Shown here piece after piece: positions 17,855 to 27,505 of a stretch of 64,000 bases of DNA. Both the position numbers and the translations under genes were made by a program. The notes under the pieces were generated by a model. The model saw only the letters and a list, made by a program, of their open reading frames with translations, was not told where the DNA came from and did not search any database. The DNA is taken from contig NZ_CP114286.1 of the NCBI RefSeq assembly GCF_027111275.1, positions 4,202,501 to 4,266,500 on the forward strand, in the 5' to 3' direction. Position 1 is the stretch's first letter. Every line of letters begins with the position of its first letter. The stretch comes from Flavobacterium luteolum. Its GTDB lineage: Bacteria > Bacteroidota > Bacteroidia > Flavobacteriales > Flavobacteriaceae.

Positions 17855-20599
17855 TTGAAATCGATACTTTTTAAATCCGTTTTCTTCTTTTTCATCGCTT
17901 TACAGCTTCAGGCACAAGAATTACTTCCCTTTGTAGAAAATTATAGCAAATCTGATTATCAGGGAGATAATCAAATCTGGAATGTTGTACAAGGTAATGA
18001 TAATGCCATGTATTTTGCTAATAATCACTATTTGCTTCGTTACGACGGAGTAAAATGGGAAAAATATACACTTCCGAACAAAACAATTATCCGATCAATT
18101 CTGATTGAAGGAGACAAAATATACTCAGGTTCTTATAAAGAATTTGGTTATTGGTATAGAAAAGACGGTACTATGCATTATGTTTCGATTACCAAAAATC
18201 TCAGATTATTTGATGAAAAAGATAATGAGGAAATTTGGAAAATTTTCAGGTTTAACGGTTCGCTTTATTTTCAATCGTTTAATGACGTTTTTATTTATAA
18301 CGGAAAAACTATTAAGAAAATTAAATTCCCTTTTCTTATTTCGTATTGTTTTGGTGTAGATAAAAATTTATACGTTGCTTCTGTTAAAGATGGAATTTAC
18401 AGAATGAACGGTAAATATATTGCCAATCCAAAAGGATGGGATATTTTAAAAAATACAGTTGTCCATGCTATCGAAAAGGTTCAAAACACAACTTATATTT
18501 TTACGCAGAAAAAAGGTGTTTTTATTGTAGAAAAAAATGGACTAAGAAGCTGGGAACATCCAATAAACGAAACTTTAAAAGCAGCAACTATCAATGTCGC
18601 TAAATTTGTTAAAAATGATAAGCTGATTATTGGGACTGGAAATCGCGGAATTTTCATTTTAGATTTAAAAAACAACAGCTATAAAAATATCGAGCGCGAT
18701 AATGTTTTAATGAACAATTCGGTTCTCAGTATAGGATTGGATAAAGAAAATGATTTGTGGGTTGGTTTAGATAATGGTATTGCACATGTTGAGGTTAATT
18801 CTCCTATTTCTTTCTTTTACGATAATTCAGGGCTTTTAGGATCTGTATATGCTGTGGCTACAATTAATAAAGGATATTTAATTGCATCCAATCACGGTAT
18901 TTTTGAATACAGTGCAGGAAAATTTAATATGATGCCGAATACGCAAGGCCAGGGTTGGAATATCTCTCTAATTGACGGAAAATATATTATAGGTCATAAT
19001 GACGGCACTTTTTCATACGAAAATGGTACTTTGACGAAAATAAATGGTGTCAGCGGTGGCTGGAACATGTCTAAAAGCAGTATTAATAATACTTATTTTC
19101 AATCTACATATAGTGGCATTCTGGTTTATGATGATCCTTCAAATATGTCTCATTATAAGATTATCAAGGATCTGGCAAAACCCATAAAGTATGTTGCTCA
19201 AAACAAAAAGAATGAAATTTGGGCAGCCGATAATTATCGCGGTTTATATCGTGTTTTGCTAGATGATAATTATAATACATTAAAAGTTGAAAATGTCACA
19301 CAGCAAAGCAAAATACAAAATGATTTTGGAATAAAGATTTTTGAATTTAGAAAAGAAATCCTTTTTCTAATTAATAACTCTTGGTATACGTACAATTCTA
19401 TATCTAATAGATTGGAGGAAAATGAACTGTTCAATACAAATTTTAGAAATGTAACAGATGTAGTTTCGATAGATGAAGATCATTTCATGGTTTTGCAAAA
19501 CGGAATCTTGTATCATATTTATGCACAAGGAAACAAATTTGTCTGGAATATTATTCAGGAGAAATATTATAAAGGAAAATTGATTAATGAGAATCTAAGA
19601 ATTTTCAAAAAAGACAATTATTATTTGTTTAATCTGGATGACGGATTTATATCTCTTAAACTTGAGTATGAAAATAAACAAAATTCGGGAGTAAAAGTTG
19701 AAGCATTTAGTAATGGTGTTTTAGTTCCGAATGATGAAAAAATTAAATTCAATACTGAATTGCAGATTAATGTAATTTCTGGAATTTACGGAGCAAGTAA
19801 ACCTAATTTATTTTACAAGCTAGATAAGGAAAAAGATTTTGTTCCAATTTCTGACGGATTAATCGTTTTGAATAATTTGGGAAGTGGTTATCATACGGTA
19901 GAAATTTTCAAACATGATGGTGCTACTTATGACAAAGTTTCTTTCTATAAATTTAAAGTTGCCGAACCATGGTATTTTTCTTTCTGGATGATTCTGCTAT
20001 ATTTTCTTGTTGTTGGAGCAGTTTTATTTTTCTACTATAAATGGAATAAGCTTCGTTATATGCAAAAACTGAAATTGCAGGCAGAGGAATTAAAACATCA
20101 GAGAGAAATTCTTGAAATGGAATTGAAGAAAGAAAACGAACTTAATATCCAAGAATACGAAAAACACATTTTAGAATTAGAATTGCAGGCAAAATCTTCG
20201 GAAGTAGCAGGTAAGTCACTATCTATTGCCAAACAAACTGAGATGATAGATAAAATTCAAGGTATTTTGGAAAGTGAAAAAGACTTTAGTAAACTTAAAA
20301 ATGAAATTAGAAAAGCAATAAAGATTAATGAAGTAAATAAACACGAATGGGAAACATTTGAGACCAATTTGAACCAAATTCATAATGAGTTTATTATTAA
20401 TCTATCAAAAAAATATCCGCATCTAACTCCAAAGGATATTAAACTATGTGTTTACCTTAAAATGAACCTTTCTTCTAAAGAAATTGCTCCTATGATGAAT
20501 ATCTCTTTTAGAGGTGTAGAATTACACAGATATCGTCTTAGAAAGAAGCTAAACCTTACTCAAGACGAAAACCTATCAAAGTTTTTATTAACTCTGTAA
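17855..20599 (+). CDS. Membrane-spanning sensor/regulator: beta-propeller, Y_Y_Y domain, LuxR-type HTH
   Basis: A 914-residue one-piece sensor and regulator. In order: a signal peptide (KSILFKSVFFFFIALQLQAQ), a long propeller-like periplasmic part with repeats such as LWVGLDNGIAHVEV and IWAADNYRGLYRV, a Y_Y_Y-like domain, one membrane helix at about 708-730 (FWMILLYFLVVGAVLFFYY), a coiled coil at about 735-800, and a C-terminal HTH (LSSKEIAPMMNISFRGVELH). It has no histidine kinase, unlike hybrid two-component PUL regulators. The position before susC suggests that it senses the glycan and drives the locus. No ATG is available near the signal peptide; I use TTG at 17855. Confidence 0.8.
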   Translation: MKSILFKSVFFFFIALQLQAQELLPFVENYSKSDYQGDNQIWNVVQGNDNAMYFANNHYLLRYDGVKWEKYTLPNKTIIRSILIEGDKIYSGSYKEFGYWYRKDGTMHYVSITKNLRLFDEKDNEEIWKIFRFNGSLYFQSFNDVFIYNGKTIKKIKFPFLISYCFGVDKNLYVASVKDGIYRMNGKYIANPKGWDILKNTVVHAIEKVQNTTYIFTQKKGVFIVEKNGLRSWEHPINETLKAATINVAKFVKNDKLIIGTGNRGIFILDLKNNSYKNIERDNVLMNNSVLSIGLDKENDLWVGLDNGIAHVEVNSPISFFYDNSGLLGSVYAVATINKGYLIASNHGIFEYSAGKFNMMPNTQGQGWNISLIDGKYIIGHNDGTFSYENGTLTKINGVSGGWNMSKSSINNTYFQSTYSGILVYDDPSNMSHYKIIKDLAKPIKYVAQNKKNEIWAADNYRGLYRVLLDDNYNTLKVENVTQQSKIQNDFGIKIFEFRKEILFLINNSWYTYNSISNRLEENELFNTNFRNVTDVVSIDEDHFMVLQNGILYHIYAQGNKFVWNIIQEKYYKGKLINENLRIFKKDNYYLFNLDDGFISLKLEYENKQNSGVKVEAFSNGVLVPNDEKIKFNTELQINVISGIYGASKPNLFYKLDKEKDFVPISDGLIVLNNLGSGYHTVEIFKHDGATYDKVSFYKFKVAEPWYFSFWMILLYFLVVGAVLFFYYKWNKLRYMQKLKLQAEELKHQREILEMELKKENELNIQEYEKHILELELQAKSSEVAGKSLSIAKQTEMIDKIQGILESEKDFSKLKNEIRKAIKINEVNKHEWETFETNLNQIHNEFIINLSKKYPHLTPKDIKLCVYLKMNLSSKEIAPMMNISFRGVELHRYRLRKKLNLTQDENLSKFLLTL

Positions 20600-20660
20600 G
20601 ATTACATTTTATTTTTTACAGAATTTATATTTTTCCATATCATTTTTTATATAATTACGA

Positions 20661-20794
20661 TACATCATTACTACATCATAATGTTATGTTAAACCAATTT
20701 TGTTAACATTTATGGTGTTGATAATCATATTAATAAGATAAAATTTTAACACATTGATGTAGCTATGTTGTAGTGGTAATTGATGTACTACAAC
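20661..20794 (+). promoter_or_regulatory. Putative susC operator: four TACATCA half-sites plus an 8-bp inverted repeat
   Basis: TACATCA occurs on the plus strand at 20661-20667 and 20672-20678 and on the minus strand (TGATGTA) at 20755-20761 and 20781-20787. The last copy lies between the arms of an exact inverted repeat, GTTGTAGT (20767-20774) and ACTACAAC (20787-20794). A near-match to a -7 element (TTAATTTG) follows at about 20808. This is the only regulatory-looking cluster before susC. Confidence 0.5.
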
Positions 20795-20843
20795 GTTGTA
20801 ATTGCTTAATTTGGCTCTACTAACTTAAACGATTACGTACTGT

Positions 20844-23800
20844 ATGAAAAATTTTATTTTTAGCTTTTTAGCGCTCTTGCTGCTGCCTACCTATATGATG
20901 GGGCAAGCTCAAGCAATTAAAGGAAAAGTAGTAGACAGTAATGGAATGGGAATTCCAGGAGCAATTATCGCTTCAGCTGATGCTAGAGCAACTGCAGATG
21001 CAGATTTCGACGGAAACTTTACAATTAATGCAAAACCTGGAGACATTTTAAAAATCTCTATGTTAGGTTTTGATTCGGTTTCTGTACCGGCAACTGCCGC
21101 ACCAATGACAATAACCTTAAAAGAAGCAGGTGATACTGCTTTAAAAGAAGTAGTTGTAATTGGATACGGTACAAGAAAGAAAATTGATAATACTTCGGCG
21201 GTTAGCTCGATTAAGTCCGAAGAGATTACCAAAATGAAAGTAATGAATGCCTCTCAGGCTATTCAAGGTAAAGCTGCAGGGGTTCAGGTGTCTACTTCAG
21301 ATGCGCCAGGAAGTACGCCTTCAGTTGTGATCAGGGGAGCTGGTACTGCATTAGGAGGAAGAAATCCTCTTTATGTTGTAGACGGTATGCCTACTGACAA
21401 TATTAATAACATTAATACTAATGATATTACATCTTATGAAGTTTTAAAAGATGCTTCTTCATTAGCGATTTATGGTACAAGAGGTGCAAATGGTGTAATT
21501 ATGATTACAACCAAAGCAGGAAAAGGTAAGCTTACTGTTGATGTAGAAAGTTTTGCAGGAATTAGAACTCCACTAAAAACTGTAAAAATGGCAAATGCTG
21601 AGGAGTATGTTCGTTACAGTAATGCTGCTTATAGCAATGATTTTCCTCAAGGAAGATTTTCTGCAAATCAGCCATATAACACAAATTGGCTAGATGCGAT
21701 CACAAGAACAGGATCTTATACTCAAAATAACATTGCAATTTCAGGATCTTCAGACAATGTAAAATACTTTTTTAGTGCTGGAAATTATGAAGAAAAAGGA
21801 ATTTTGAACGGATCTGATTATGGACGTACAACTTTTAGAAATAACAACGAATTTAAACTTTCTGAGAAAGTTAAAATTAGCCAAAATTTCAGTGTAAGTA
21901 GCATTAAAAATACGCCAATGCCTTTGAGCGCTTTTACTAATGCTTACAGACAATCTCCTTTAGTTCCTGTTCGTTATGCTGATGGAAAATATGGAGTTCC
22001 ATTTATTTCTAATGGAGTTGTGGCAGAAACAGGATCATCATTTAATAATGTTGCAAATCCAGTGGCTCAATTAGATTATACAAATGAGCAGCAGCAATCG
22101 GTAACTTTACAAGGGGGATTAAAATTAGATTGGGATATTTTTAAATCTTTGAAATTCACATCACAATTTAATGGGGAATATTATACTTACAAACAATATA
22201 ATTATGTAGACAATTTAGCACTTTGGCTTTCTGCAGACCCTACTCGTATAGCTTCTGGTTATCCTTCAGATTTGAATAAAAACACTTTAACAAGAGGTAG
22301 AGACGAATATTTTAACTGGAACTTGTCTAACTATTTAACGTATAACAAAGTTTTTGCTGAAATTCATGATGTTGAAGTTACTGCAGGTATTGAAGCAAAT
22401 GTACAAGGAACTAGAGAAAAGTTAACGATTGATAGAAAGAATGTAAATGCAAATTCAAATTATTGGTCTTTAAAAGATGTTAACGTTGCAGGTAATGTTA
22501 CAGGTTATAAAGATGAAGCACTTAATCAAAGAAGATTAGCATCTTATTTCGCTCGTTTTCAATATAAATTGATGGACAGATATTTGGTTACAGGTACTGT
22601 AAGACGTGACGGTTCATCTCAGTTTGCTGAAGACAAACGTTGGGGAACTTTTCCATCAGTTGGTTTAGGGTGGATCATTTCTAAAGAAAGCTTCTTAAGC
22701 AATGTAGAACCAATTAATTTATTAAAAATTAGAGGTTCTTGGGGTAGATTAGGAAATCAAAATGTGCCTCTTAATACACAATTATTAACTTCTGGACTAG
22801 ATTATTCTGGTTTAGGTTCTGGTACTACAATTAATTCTCAGGTAGATCCTAATTTATCTTGGGAGATTGTTGAAGAACTTTCAGGAGGTTTTGATTTTGA
22901 ATTGCTTAATAGCAGATTAAAAGGGTCATTTGATTTGTATGATAAAAACACAAACAATACAATTTTGAATGTTAAGCCTTATTCAACTTCTGGAATTACG
23001 CTAGCTACGCCAGCGCATGTTGGAGAAGTGTCAAATAAAGGATACGAGATCTCTTTACGTTGGGATGATAAAATAAACGATAATTTAAGTTATTGGATTG
23101 GAGGGAATTTTTCTCATAATAAAAATGAACTTACAAGCCTTAAAAATGTTCAGTTAAATCCAATTATTGGAGGAAGTTTAGGAAACGGTCAAAATACCAA
23201 AATTCTAGATAACACTTCTGTAGGTCAGCCATTGGGTAGTTTCTTTATGTATGAATATGCAGGAGTTGACCCAACAAATGGCCAAATGTTATACTACAAA
23301 GCAGATGGTTCTAAAGTTGCTCAATCAGGTTTAGATGAACTTAAAGATAAAAAATACGTTGGTTCTCTTTTACCGACTTCTAACTATGGTGTTACTTTAG
23401 GAGTAAATTACAAAAACATTGATTTTTCTGTTGACGGTTACGGAACTGGCGGAGCAAAAGTATACAATGGAAAAAAAGCACAAAGATTTGGAGGAGAAAA
23501 TGTAGAAGCTTCTATGGCTAATGGCTTTTGGACGCCTACAAACACTACATCTTCAATTCCAGCACCTTCTAATTTAGTTCCTTATGCTTCAACATATTAT
23601 TTAGAATCTGCGGACTTTTTTAGAATCAATAATATTACGTTAGGATACAAACTTCCACTTAAAGAAGATCAGTTTTTAAGCTATTGCCGTCTTTATGTAA
23701 ACGCAATGAATCCATTTATCACACAAAAATTCTCTGGGTTCTCACCAGATGTTGTGTCTGATGGTAAGTTAGTTGAAGGCACTCAAGGGGTTGAATTAGA

Positions 23801-23852
23801 TGCTTATCCATCATTGAGATCATTTGTTGTTGGTGTTAATTTAAAATTTTAA
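20844..23852 (+). CDS. susC-like: SusC/RagA-type TonB-dependent outer-membrane transporter
   Basis: A 1002-residue outer-membrane glycan importer. It has a signal peptide (MKNFIFSFLALLLLPTYMMG), a CarboxypepD_reg-like domain at about 24-105 (IKGKVVDSNGMGIPGAII), the SusC linker and TonB-box region (LKEVVVIGYGTRKK), a plug domain (about 115-230, with VVIRGAGTALGGRNPLYVVDG) and a 22-strand barrel to the C-terminal Phe in VGVNLKF. It takes up oligosaccharides together with the SusD lipoprotein encoded 4 bases downstream, driven by TonB. The specificity cannot be read from the sequence; the neighbours suggest a beta-glucan. Confidence 0.95.
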   Translation: MKNFIFSFLALLLLPTYMMGQAQAIKGKVVDSNGMGIPGAIIASADARATADADFDGNFTINAKPGDILKISMLGFDSVSVPATAAPMTITLKEAGDTALKEVVVIGYGTRKKIDNTSAVSSIKSEEITKMKVMNASQAIQGKAAGVQVSTSDAPGSTPSVVIRGAGTALGGRNPLYVVDGMPTDNINNINTNDITSYEVLKDASSLAIYGTRGANGVIMITTKAGKGKLTVDVESFAGIRTPLKTVKMANAEEYVRYSNAAYSNDFPQGRFSANQPYNTNWLDAITRTGSYTQNNIAISGSSDNVKYFFSAGNYEEKGILNGSDYGRTTFRNNNEFKLSEKVKISQNFSVSSIKNTPMPLSAFTNAYRQSPLVPVRYADGKYGVPFISNGVVAETGSSFNNVANPVAQLDYTNEQQQSVTLQGGLKLDWDIFKSLKFTSQFNGEYYTYKQYNYVDNLALWLSADPTRIASGYPSDLNKNTLTRGRDEYFNWNLSNYLTYNKVFAEIHDVEVTAGIEANVQGTREKLTIDRKNVNANSNYWSLKDVNVAGNVTGYKDEALNQRRLASYFARFQYKLMDRYLVTGTVRRDGSSQFAEDKRWGTFPSVGLGWIISKESFLSNVEPINLLKIRGSWGRLGNQNVPLNTQLLTSGLDYSGLGSGTTINSQVDPNLSWEIVEELSGGFDFELLNSRLKGSFDLYDKNTNNTILNVKPYSTSGITLATPAHVGEVSNKGYEISLRWDDKINDNLSYWIGGNFSHNKNELTSLKNVQLNPIIGGSLGNGQNTKILDNTSVGQPLGSFFMYEYAGVDPTNGQMLYYKADGSKVAQSGLDELKDKKYVGSLLPTSNYGVTLGVNYKNIDFSVDGYGTGGAKVYNGKKAQRFGGENVEASMANGFWTPTNTTSSIPAPSNLVPYASTYYLESADFFRINNITLGYKLPLKEDQFLSYCRLYVNAMNPFITQKFSGFSPDVVSDGKLVEGTQGVELDAYPSLRSFVVGVNLKF

Positions 23853-23856
23853 AATT

Positions 23857-25320
23857 ATGAAAAGAATATATATATCAATGTTTGTGCTTTCTGGATTATT
23901 ATTATCTGGTTGTTCAAATGATTTTTTAGATGTAGAGCCAAGTGAGGCTATTCCTGCTGATCCAGCTTTGGTCAATAGTGATGAAGGAGCTAAAAGTTTT
24001 GTAACAGCAATCTACAATCAGTTTTTAGGTTGGGAAATGTCTTCTTTTGGATGGAATGCGGTTTCAAGTATAATCTCAGATGATGCTGATAAAGGATCAG
24101 ATCCTGGAGATACAGGGGGAGATAAAGATATTGTAGACGCATTGACATATAATGCTTCAACTCCATCATTTGAATCTACTTGGAATGCAAATTATGCTGG
24201 AATTAATAGATGTAATCAAGCATTAGCAATGTTTCCTAAATTAGATCAGGCATCACCAGATTTGAAAGCAAGATTAGTTGGGGAAACAAAATTCATGAGA
24301 GCTTTTATGTATTTTACTTTAGTTAAAGGATACGGAGGAGTTCCTATTGTAGATCATTTAGCTACAGTTCCAATTTCTGAGGAAGATAGAAAAATGCAAT
24401 TGACACGTAAATCAGTAGCAGAAGTTTATGCTTTTATAGAACAAGATTTAAATGATGCTATTGAAGCTTTGCCTTTAAAATCTGCCTACACTGGAGCAGA
24501 TGTTGTTAGGGCTTCTAAAGGAGCGGCGTATGCTTTATTAGCAAAAGTAAACCTATATCAAAAAAATTGGCAAAAAGTAATTGACAATTGTGATAAAGTA
24601 ACAGGTTACTCTTTAGTTACCGATTATGCATTACAATTTAAAAAAGAAGGAGAATTTGGTCCAGAATCTATTTTTGAAATTAATGGAGTAGGTTCTACTT
24701 CTAGCCCTGGATTTGGAATTGGAAATTATACTGTTTCTCAAGCGCCTCGTGGTGCTGGAGGTTGGGGTTGGGGATTCAATACACCAACTAAAGGTTTAGC
24801 AGATGCTTATGAAGCTGGAGACGTTAGAAAAGATGCTACAATTATTTTTAGAGGTTCAGTTTTATATGACGGAAGAATAGTGGCATCAACTGTAGCTAAT
24901 CCAAGATACAATTATAAGGCATATTCATCATCTTTCTATAATCAAGAATTTACAGACACTAATCTTAGATATTTAAGATATGCTGAAGTAATTTTAATGA
25001 AAGCTGAGGCATTAAATGAATTAGGAGAAACATCAGCAGCTATTCCTTTGGTAAATCAGATTCGTAAAAGAGCTGGTTTAGGAGATACTCCTTATACTTC
25101 ACAGGCAGATATTAGAAAAGCAATTTATAAAGAAAGAAGATTAGAATTTGCTTTTGAGCACGACAGATGGTTTGATATTGTTAGAACTGGGCAAGCAGAA
25201 GCGGCTATGGCTGCAGATGGAAAAACTTTTATTGTTGGAAAACATGAGTTATGGCCTATACCAACTTCATTCTTGAGAGAAGCAAATGGGCTTTCTGAAC
25301 AAAACCCTGGTGGTTATTAA
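23857..25320 (+). CDS. susD-like: SusD/RagB-type surface glycan-binding lipoprotein
   Basis: A 487-residue lipoprotein with the lipobox LLSGC near residue 19 and the typical SusD start (CSNDFLDVEPSEAIPAD). The N-terminal TPR-like helices (for example NRCNQALAMFPK and LVGETKFMRAFMYFTLVKGYGGVPIV) and the C-terminal SusD domain ending in WPIPTSFLREANGLSEQNPGGY are complete. It caps the SusC barrel at the cell surface and binds the incoming glycan. It follows susC by 4 bases. A long hairpin lies between it and the glucanase gene. Confidence 0.95.
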   Translation: MKRIYISMFVLSGLLLSGCSNDFLDVEPSEAIPADPALVNSDEGAKSFVTAIYNQFLGWEMSSFGWNAVSSIISDDADKGSDPGDTGGDKDIVDALTYNASTPSFESTWNANYAGINRCNQALAMFPKLDQASPDLKARLVGETKFMRAFMYFTLVKGYGGVPIVDHLATVPISEEDRKMQLTRKSVAEVYAFIEQDLNDAIEALPLKSAYTGADVVRASKGAAYALLAKVNLYQKNWQKVIDNCDKVTGYSLVTDYALQFKKEGEFGPESIFEINGVGSTSSPGFGIGNYTVSQAPRGAGGWGWGFNTPTKGLADAYEAGDVRKDATIIFRGSVLYDGRIVASTVANPRYNYKAYSSSFYNQEFTDTNLRYLRYAEVILMKAEALNELGETSAAIPLVNQIRKRAGLGDTPYTSQADIRKAIYKERRLEFAFEHDRWFDIVRTGQAEAAMAADGKTFIVGKHELWPIPTSFLREANGLSEQNPGGY

Positions 25321-25333
25321 TCAAAATCTTAAA

Positions 25334-25368
25334 AATCACTTCCTTCAGATTTCCTGAGGGAAGTGATT
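25334..25368 (+). other. Intercistronic hairpin between susD and the GH144-type gene
   Basis: AATCACTTCCTTCAG and CTGAGGGAAGTGATT pair over 15 positions with one G-T pair, around the loop ATTTC. No T run follows (ATTATTTACC), so it is more likely an mRNA-stabilising or processing structure that raises susCD over downstream genes than a full terminator. Confidence 0.75.
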
Positions 25369-25396
25369 ATTTACCAAAAAATCTTAAATTTTTATA

Positions 25397-26776
25397 ATGG
25401 TTAGAATTTCAGTTTTATTTTTAGCTTTTGCTTTTTTTAGTTGTGGATCAAAGGAAGATAAGTCAAAAGAAAATGTACAGGAAAATACTTCTGGCGTTAC
25501 TGCATTAACAGATGAGCAGCTTTTAGATGCTGTTCAAAAACAAACATTTAAATATTTCTGGGATTATGCAGAACCAAATTCTGGATTAGCTAGAGAGCGT
25601 TATCATCCTGACGGAGTTTATCCTGAAAATGACTCAAATATCGTAACTACAGGTGGTTCAGGTTTCGGATTAATGGCTCTTGTTTCAGGAATGTCTCAAG
25701 GATATATTACTAAAGAACAAGGTGTAGAACGTCTTAACAAAATTGCAGATTTTTTAGGCAAAGCTGATCGTTTTCACGGAGCATGGCCACATTGGATGGA
25801 CGGAAATACAGGAAAAGTAAAGCCTTTTGGAACCAAGGATAATGGTGGAGATTTAGTTGAAACCTCATTTTTGGTTGCAGGAATGATTACGGTTCGTGAA
25901 TATCTTAAAGATGGTTCTGAAAAAGAAAAAGCAGTAGCTCAAAAATTCGATGCACTATGGAAAGGTGTTGATTGGCAATGGTACACCAACAATAAAAATG
26001 TGTTGTACTGGCACTGGTCACCAAACTACGCTTGGCAGATGAATTTTCCTTTGCGAGGATATAACGAATGCCTTATTACGTACGTAATGGCAGCGTCTTC
26101 GCAAACACATACAATCGATGCGAAAGCATATCACGAAGGTTGGGCGAGAAGCGGCGGTATAGTTTCTTCAAAAACAAAATATAATATTCCACTTATTTTA
26201 AAGCACAATGGTGCAGAAGAATTTGGTGGTCCATTATTTTGGGCTCATTATTCTTATGTAGGTTTAGATCCAAACCATTTAACAGATAAATATGCTAATT
26301 ATTGGGATTTAAATGTAAATCAGACTAAAATCAATTATGAGTATTGTGTTCAAAATCCAAATAAAAATGCAGGTTATGGTCCAGAATATTGGGGTCTAAC
26401 AGCTTCTTATTCAAGAAATCCTGACGGTTCTATTGGATACAATGCACACATGCCAAGCAACGATCAAGGTGTGATTTCTCCAACAGCAGCAATCAGCTCA
26501 ATTGTTTACACGCCAAAAGAATCTATGGCCGTAATTAGAAATTTATACGAAAATCATAAAGAAGAAACTTGGGGAGATGCAGGTTTTTATGATGCTTTGA
26601 GTTTAGGAAATAAGTGGGTTGCAAAACGTTATTTAGCAATAGATCAAGGTCCTGAAGTTGTAATGATCGAAAATTATAGAACAGGATTGATATGGAAATT
26701 GTTTATGAACGCGCCAGAAGTAAAACAAGGTTTAACAAAACTTGGATTTAAATCTGGAAAATACAGACTTCAATAA
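25397..26776 (+). CDS. Glucoamylase-domain lipoprotein, GH144-type (endo-beta-1,2-glucanase candidate)
   Basis: A 459-residue lipoprotein with the lipobox FFSC at about 13-16 and a single (alpha/alpha)6-type glycoamylase domain (PF10091-like). Conserved-looking stretches are TFKYFWDYAEPNSGLARER, TTGGSGFGLMALVSG, WPHWMDGNTGKVKPFG, GGDLVETSFLVAGM and FWAHYSYVGLDP. Members of this domain family include the GH144 endo-beta-1,2-glucanases of Bacteroidetes, and their usual partner is a GH3 enzyme, which is present two genes downstream. The activity on beta-1,2-glucan is inference from family and context. It lies 76 bases after susD and 5 bases before an esterase. Confidence 0.75.
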   Translation: MVRISVLFLAFAFFSCGSKEDKSKENVQENTSGVTALTDEQLLDAVQKQTFKYFWDYAEPNSGLARERYHPDGVYPENDSNIVTTGGSGFGLMALVSGMSQGYITKEQGVERLNKIADFLGKADRFHGAWPHWMDGNTGKVKPFGTKDNGGDLVETSFLVAGMITVREYLKDGSEKEKAVAQKFDALWKGVDWQWYTNNKNVLYWHWSPNYAWQMNFPLRGYNECLITYVMAASSQTHTIDAKAYHEGWARSGGIVSSKTKYNIPLILKHNGAEEFGGPLFWAHYSYVGLDPNHLTDKYANYWDLNVNQTKINYEYCVQNPNKNAGYGPEYWGLTASYSRNPDGSIGYNAHMPSNDQGVISPTAAISSIVYTPKESMAVIRNLYENHKEETWGDAGFYDALSLGNKWVAKRYLAIDQGPEVVMIENYRTGLIWKLFMNAPEVKQGLTKLGFKSGKYRLQ

Positions 26777-26781
26777 TTGAC

Positions 26782-27495
26782 ATGAAATACAAATTAGCTT
26801 TTTTATCTTTTTTGCTTTCACTTTTAGGCTTTAGCCAGAGTGAGGTAACTGGAAAAATTAATACCGTCATAATGGCAAAGTATGAACTTGGCTATGTTTT
26901 GCATAAACCGGCAAATACAAAAGAGAAAAAGCCTTTGATAGTTTTTATTTCTGGAGATGGAGAAAAAGGAACTGATCTTGAGAAAGTAAAAATTAATGGA
27001 CCTTTAAAATATTTAAAGACTCATCAATTAGATGCTTACGTTCTTGCTCCACAATGTAAAGAAGATGAAAACTGGGATATAGAATCAATTTACCAGCTCA
27101 TTCTAAAAATTCAGAAAGAGAATAAAATTGATTCAGAAAGAATATATGTTACTGGTTTGAGCTCAGGAGGTTGGGCTTCTTGGAATTTGGCTTTTGCACA
27201 TCCAGATCTATTTGCCGCAAATGTACCTGTCGCTGGCTTTGTAGATTTGATTCAGTTAGAAAAAGCATGTGAAATTGCCAATATTCCAACCAGGATTTTT
27301 CATGGATTACTCGATGATGTGGTAAATGTGAATTATGCAATCACGATTTACAAAGAATTAAAAAAATGTAATGCTAAAGATGTGAAGCTGACCATTTTTG
27401 ATGATGCAGGTCATGACAGCTGGACAAAAGTATATGATAATCAAGAAATCTATGACTGGATGTTGCAGCAAAGAAAAACGAATACAAACAAATAA
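26782..27495 (+). CDS. Exported alpha/beta hydrolase (esterase-like)
   Basis: A 237-residue alpha/beta hydrolase with signal peptide MKYKLAFLSFLLSLLGFSQ. The nucleophile elbow is GLSSGG in YVTGLSSGGWASWNLAF, the acid probably is in LLDDVVNVN, and the His is in FDDAGHDSW. It resembles the short poly(3-hydroxybutyrate)-depolymerase/feruloyl-esterase-like group that often sits in PULs and removes ester groups from glycans. It lies 5 bases after the GH144-type gene and 10 bases before the GH3 gene, so it is certainly co-transcribed. A role in deacylating a substituted glucan is inference. Confidence 0.8.
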   Translation: MKYKLAFLSFLLSLLGFSQSEVTGKINTVIMAKYELGYVLHKPANTKEKKPLIVFISGDGEKGTDLEKVKINGPLKYLKTHQLDAYVLAPQCKEDENWDIESIYQLILKIQKENKIDSERIYVTGLSSGGWASWNLAFAHPDLFAANVPVAGFVDLIQLEKACEIANIPTRIFHGLLDDVVNVNYAITIYKELKKCNAKDVKLTIFDDAGHDSWTKVYDNQEIYDWMLQQRKTNTNK

Positions 27496-27505
27496 ATAGA
27501 ATAGA

